Both the position numbers and the translations under genes were made by a program. From positions 1-16,845 of the forward strand of contig URAA01000020.1 in the NCBI GenBank assembly GCA_900545785.1: 16,845 nucleotides of DNA, in the 5' to 3' direction. Shown here piece after piece: positions 14,105 through 16,845 of this stretch. The notes under the pieces were generated by a model that was given only the letters and a program-made list of their open reading frames with translations, was not told where the DNA came from and made no database searches. How positions within the stretch are numbered: the first letter of the stretch is position 1; each line of letters begins with the position of its first letter. Source of the DNA: an uncultured Dialister sp. (lineage in GTDB: Bacteria; Bacillota; Negativicutes; Veillonellales; Dialisteraceae).

Positions 14105-16845
14105 TTATTCTCCCATTTCAGTCAGTACACGGGCACATCTTGCACAGACATGTTCATGTTTCGGATCGGAATTCACATCGGGTGTCCGTTTCCAGCAGCG
14201 TTCGCACTTTTCAAGAGTGCAGACGGAGATGGATACTTTGACCGTGCCGTCTTCCGTGGAGAATGCATTTTCCGGTGCATTTTCGGCGCCTTCTTCGATC
14301 TTTGCCTGCGAGACGAGGCAGAAATCGGCAAGCTCCGTTTCCATATCTTTCAAAACCTGAAGATTTTCTCCGTCGGCATAGACGGTGACTTCCGCATCCA
14401 GCGGATGGCCGATGGCTTTGGAGCGGCGGGATTCTTCAAGAGCTTTCGTCACGGCTCCTCTCAATACCAGCCGTTTCTTCCATTTATCTTCAAGTTCTTT
14501 ATCAAGGTACCGATCATTTTCTTCCGGCATATCCGTCATATGGACGGACCATTCTCTTTCTTCCTTATTGGGAAGATTCTGCCATACTTCTTCTGCGGTG
14601 AAGCAGATGACCGGAGCCACCAGTCTGACAAGAGTGGTAAGGATTTCATACATTGCCGTCTGGGCACTTCTTCTCAGACGGGAATCATCTTTTTCCGTAT
14701 AAAGACGATCTTTCAGGATATCCAGATAGATAGAGGACAGATCGACGGTGCAGAAATTATGAACCGCATGATACATGACATGGAATTCATAGTCGTCATA
14801 AGCTTTCAGCACAGTACGTTTCACCTGTTCCATCCGGAGGAGAGCCCATTTATCCAATTCTTCCATATTTTCGTAAGGAACGCTGTCCTTCTGCGGATCA
14901 AAATCATATAAATTCCCCAGCAGATAGCGGAAAGTATTTCTGATCTTTCTGTACACGTCGCTCATGGATTTAACGATCTTGTCGGACAGTCTTACATCGC
15001 CCTGATAGTCGACGGAAGAAATCCAGAGACGCATTACATCGGCGCCGTATTTATCGATGATATCCTGAGGAGCTACGACATTTCCCACCGACTTGGACAT
15101 CTTTCTTCCTTCTCCGTCCATGGTGAAGCCGTGAGTCAGAACTGCTTTATAAGGAGCATATCCGTTGACTGCCACACTGGTCAGAAGAGAACTGTGGAAC
15201 CAGCCGCGATGCTGATCGGAACCTTCCAGATAGAGATCGCAGGGATAAACGGCTCCATCATTTTTCCAGTTCTCATAAGGATCTTTCAAAACGCCGTTCC
15301 AAGTAGAGCCGGAATCGAACCAAACGTCCATGATATCCGTTTCTTTATGGAAATGAGTGCCGCCGCAGTGAGGACATTTAAAGTTTTCCGGAAGAAGTTC
15401 TTCTGCGGAACGTTCCCACCATGCATCGGTGCCTTCTTTTTCCACCACTTCTTTTACCTTGGCAATCGTTTCCTTCGTGATGACATATTTCTCACAATCG
15501 TCACAATAGAATGCAGGAATGGGCACGCCCCATGAACGCTGGCGAGAAATACACCAGTCCTGACGGTCGCGGATCATGTTGTACAGGCGGTCATGGCCCC
15601 AAGAAGGAATGAACCTTGTATGATCCACCGCTTCCAAAGCTTTTTCACGGAAATCATTAATGGAAGCAAACCACTGATCCGTAGCACGGTAGATGATGGG
15701 GTTTTTGCAGCGCCAGCAGTGAGCGTACTGGTGATGAATGGTTTTCTTGCCGAGAAGCATTCCTGCTTTTGCAATTTCTGCAATAGCAGGACCTTCTGCT
15801 TCCCAGATCGTCTTGCCTTCCAAAAATTCTCCCGCTTCTTTCGTCATTCGTCCTTTGCTGTCGACGGGGCAGATAACTTCCTGTTTCAATTTCCCTTCAT
15901 TTTCATATTTTTTATACACTTCAAAGTCATCCACGCCGTGGCCCGGTGCGGTATGAACACAGCCGGTGCCTGCATCGAGGGTGACATGGTTTCCTTCCAG
16001 CACATAGACGGTGCGGTCATAAAAAGCCCAGGGATGTTTGAATGTTGCCATGTCCCATTCGGATCCGATCATTTCCCGTCCTGCAAATTCATAATTTTCA
16101 ATGCCGCAGTCCGCCATAGCCGCCGGAGCCAGTTCCTTGCTCATGAGATAATATTCATCGGCGTCAAGATTATGTACCCACACATAAGTAAATTTAGGAT
16201 TGACGGAAATATACATATTTGCAGGGATTGTCCAAGGCGTGGTCGTCCAGATCACTGCAAACAGTTTGGATGTGTCCACACCTTCCGGTTCAAGCCCCTT
16301 CGTATCCAAAGCGGGGAACTTGACATAGATGGAAGGAGATTTTCTATCCTTATATTCAATTTCCGCTTCCGCCAATGCGGTTTCATCGTGGGGACACCAA
16401 TATACCGCTTTTTTGCCTTTGTAGATATATCCTTTGTCTGCCATCGCACCGAATACTTCGATCTGTCTTGCTTCCAGATGAGGATCAAAAGTCAAATAGG
16501 CATTTGTAAAATCGCCGATCACGCCCATACGGATAAAATCTGTTTTCTGGATTTCAATCCCCTTCTTCGCATAAGCGAGACATTTGCGGCGCAGTTCCAA
16601 AGGAGTCATATTGGCCCGATCTTCCCCGGAATCTTTCAAGACTGCATATTCAATGGGCAGTCCGTGGGTATCCCAGCCGGGAATATAATTTGCCTTATAG
16701 CCTGCCATATGTTTATACCGGACAATGATATCCTTCAGCGTTTTATTCATGGCATGGCCGATATGGATTTTTCCGTTTGCATAAGGCGGCCCGTCATGAA
16801 GAACGAAACTCTTCGCTCCTTCTTTTACCCTCTTCTCCAGTCTTT
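14105..16845 (-). CDS. ileS: Isoleucyl-tRNA synthetase (5' end beyond window)
   Basis: About 912 residues of a class Ia synthetase that charges tRNA-Ile, cut at the right edge so that perhaps 20-30 N-terminal residues are missing. The first in-frame ATG inside the window (16750) is not the start: upstream codons in the same frame read FVLHDGPPYANGKIHIGHA, containing the HIGH motif (16754-16765). KMSKS is encoded at 15089-15103 within GRKMSKSVGN. The editing (CP1) domain contains TTTPWTIPANM and GTGCVHTAPGHG. The C-terminus has CERCW and CARC, the zinc-binding region of the bacterial IleS1 type, which is usually mupirocin-sensitive. Any T-box leader, common for this gene in Firmicutes, would lie outside the window. 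Confidence 0.97.
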   Translation of the reverse strand, partial: RLEKRVKEGAKSFVLHDGPPYANGKIHIGHAMNKTLKDIIVRYKHMAGYKANYIPGWDTHGLPIEYAVLKDSGEDRANMTPLELRRKCLAYAKKGIEIQKTDFIRMGVIGDFTNAYLTFDPHLEARQIEVFGAMADKGYIYKGKKAVYWCPHDETALAEAEIEYKDRKSPSIYVKFPALDTKGLEPEGVDTSKLFAVIWTTTPWTIPANMYISVNPKFTYVWVHNLDADEYYLMSKELAPAAMADCGIENYEFAGREMIGSEWDMATFKHPWAFYDRTVYVLEGNHVTLDAGTGCVHTAPGHGVDDFEVYKKYENEGKLKQEVICPVDSKGRMTKEAGEFLEGKTIWEAEGPAIAEIAKAGMLLGKKTIHHQYAHCWRCKNPIIYRATDQWFASINDFREKALEAVDHTRFIPSWGHDRLYNMIRDRQDWCISRQRSWGVPIPAFYCDDCEKYVITKETIAKVKEVVEKEGTDAWWERSAEELLPENFKCPHCGGTHFHKETDIMDVWFDSGSTWNGVLKDPYENWKNDGAVYPCDLYLEGSDQHRGWFHSSLLTSVAVNGYAPYKAVLTHGFTMDGEGRKMSKSVGNVVAPQDIIDKYGADVMRLWISSVDYQGDVRLSDKIVKSMSDVYRKIRNTFRYLLGNLYDFDPQKDSVPYENMEELDKWALLRMEQVKRTVLKAYDDYEFHVMYHAVHNFCTVDLSSIYLDILKDRLYTEKDDSRLRRSAQTAMYEILTTLVRLVAPVICFTAEEVWQNLPNKEEREWSVHMTDMPEENDRYLDKELEDKWKKRLVLRGAVTKALEESRRSKAIGHPLDAEVTVYADGENLQVLKDMETELADFCLVSQAKIEEGAENAPENAFSTEDGTVKVSISVCTLEKCERCWKRTPDVNSDPKHEHVCARCARVLTEMGE

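Noticed and set aside
14150..14911. 253-codon plus-strand open frame
   Set aside because: It is the reverse shadow of ileS, Phe/Ile-rich from complementing Lys/Glu/Asp codons, and lacks any start signal.

Overview
The window looks like chromosomal DNA of a low-to-mid GC diderm Firmicute (class Negativicutes; a Veillonellales or Dialister-like genus is my guess, not proven). Three things suggest this. Strong AGGAGG-type ribosome binding sites and Firmicute-style sigma-A promoters sit beside a TonB-dependent outer-membrane receptor with a terminal phenylalanine. A polyamine ABC operon has a lipoprotein binding subunit. A type IV pilus/type II secretion-like operon contains an inner-membrane PilM-PilN-PilO platform.

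Layout. (1) Positions 1-4540, minus strand: a compact operon transcribed from a clear promoter at 4591-4619. It encodes a GspG/PilA-like prepilin, a short prepilin peptidase, four minor (pseudo)pilins, a fused PilM-PilN protein and the start of a PilO-like protein that runs off the left edge. The order G-peptidase-H-I-J-K-L-M mirrors a type II secretion operon, although the proteins are mostly pilus/competence-like in size. (2) 4657-6860, minus: a stand-alone TonB-dependent receptor with its own extended -10 promoter and a leader of about 160 nt. It is flanked by symmetric hairpin terminators. (3) 6996-9914, minus: aroB, tyrA and pheA, covering an early shikimate step and the two terminal branches to tyrosine and phenylalanine. 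There is a terminator-like hairpin between aroB and tyrA. The AroB-like protein has changes at several positions normally invariant in the active site. (4) 10027-14088, plus: a promoter, a possible 30-codon leader peptide, an attenuator-like RNA structure, then potA-potB-potC-potD (spermidine/putrescine uptake), with all genes overlapping and a bidirectional terminator after potD. (5) 14105-16845, minus: isoleucyl-tRNA synthetase, whose first few dozen codons lie beyond the right edge.

How the parts work together. The pilus/secretion operon supplies prepilins, the enzyme that matures them and the inner-membrane platform. The extension ATPase, the polytopic platform protein and the secretin are not in the window. 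The aromatic genes form a pathway unit. PotA energises the PotB/PotC channel, fed by the PotD lipoprotein. The TonB receptor has no TonB/ExbBD or periplasmic transporter next to it, so its substrate cannot be read from context. No tRNA, rRNA, CRISPR array, insertion sequence or clear pseudogene was seen. The least ordinary observations are the potABCD leader (small ORF plus alternative hairpins), the altered AroB active site, and the GspL-like PilM-PilN fusion with two neighbouring minor pilins that lack Glu5.
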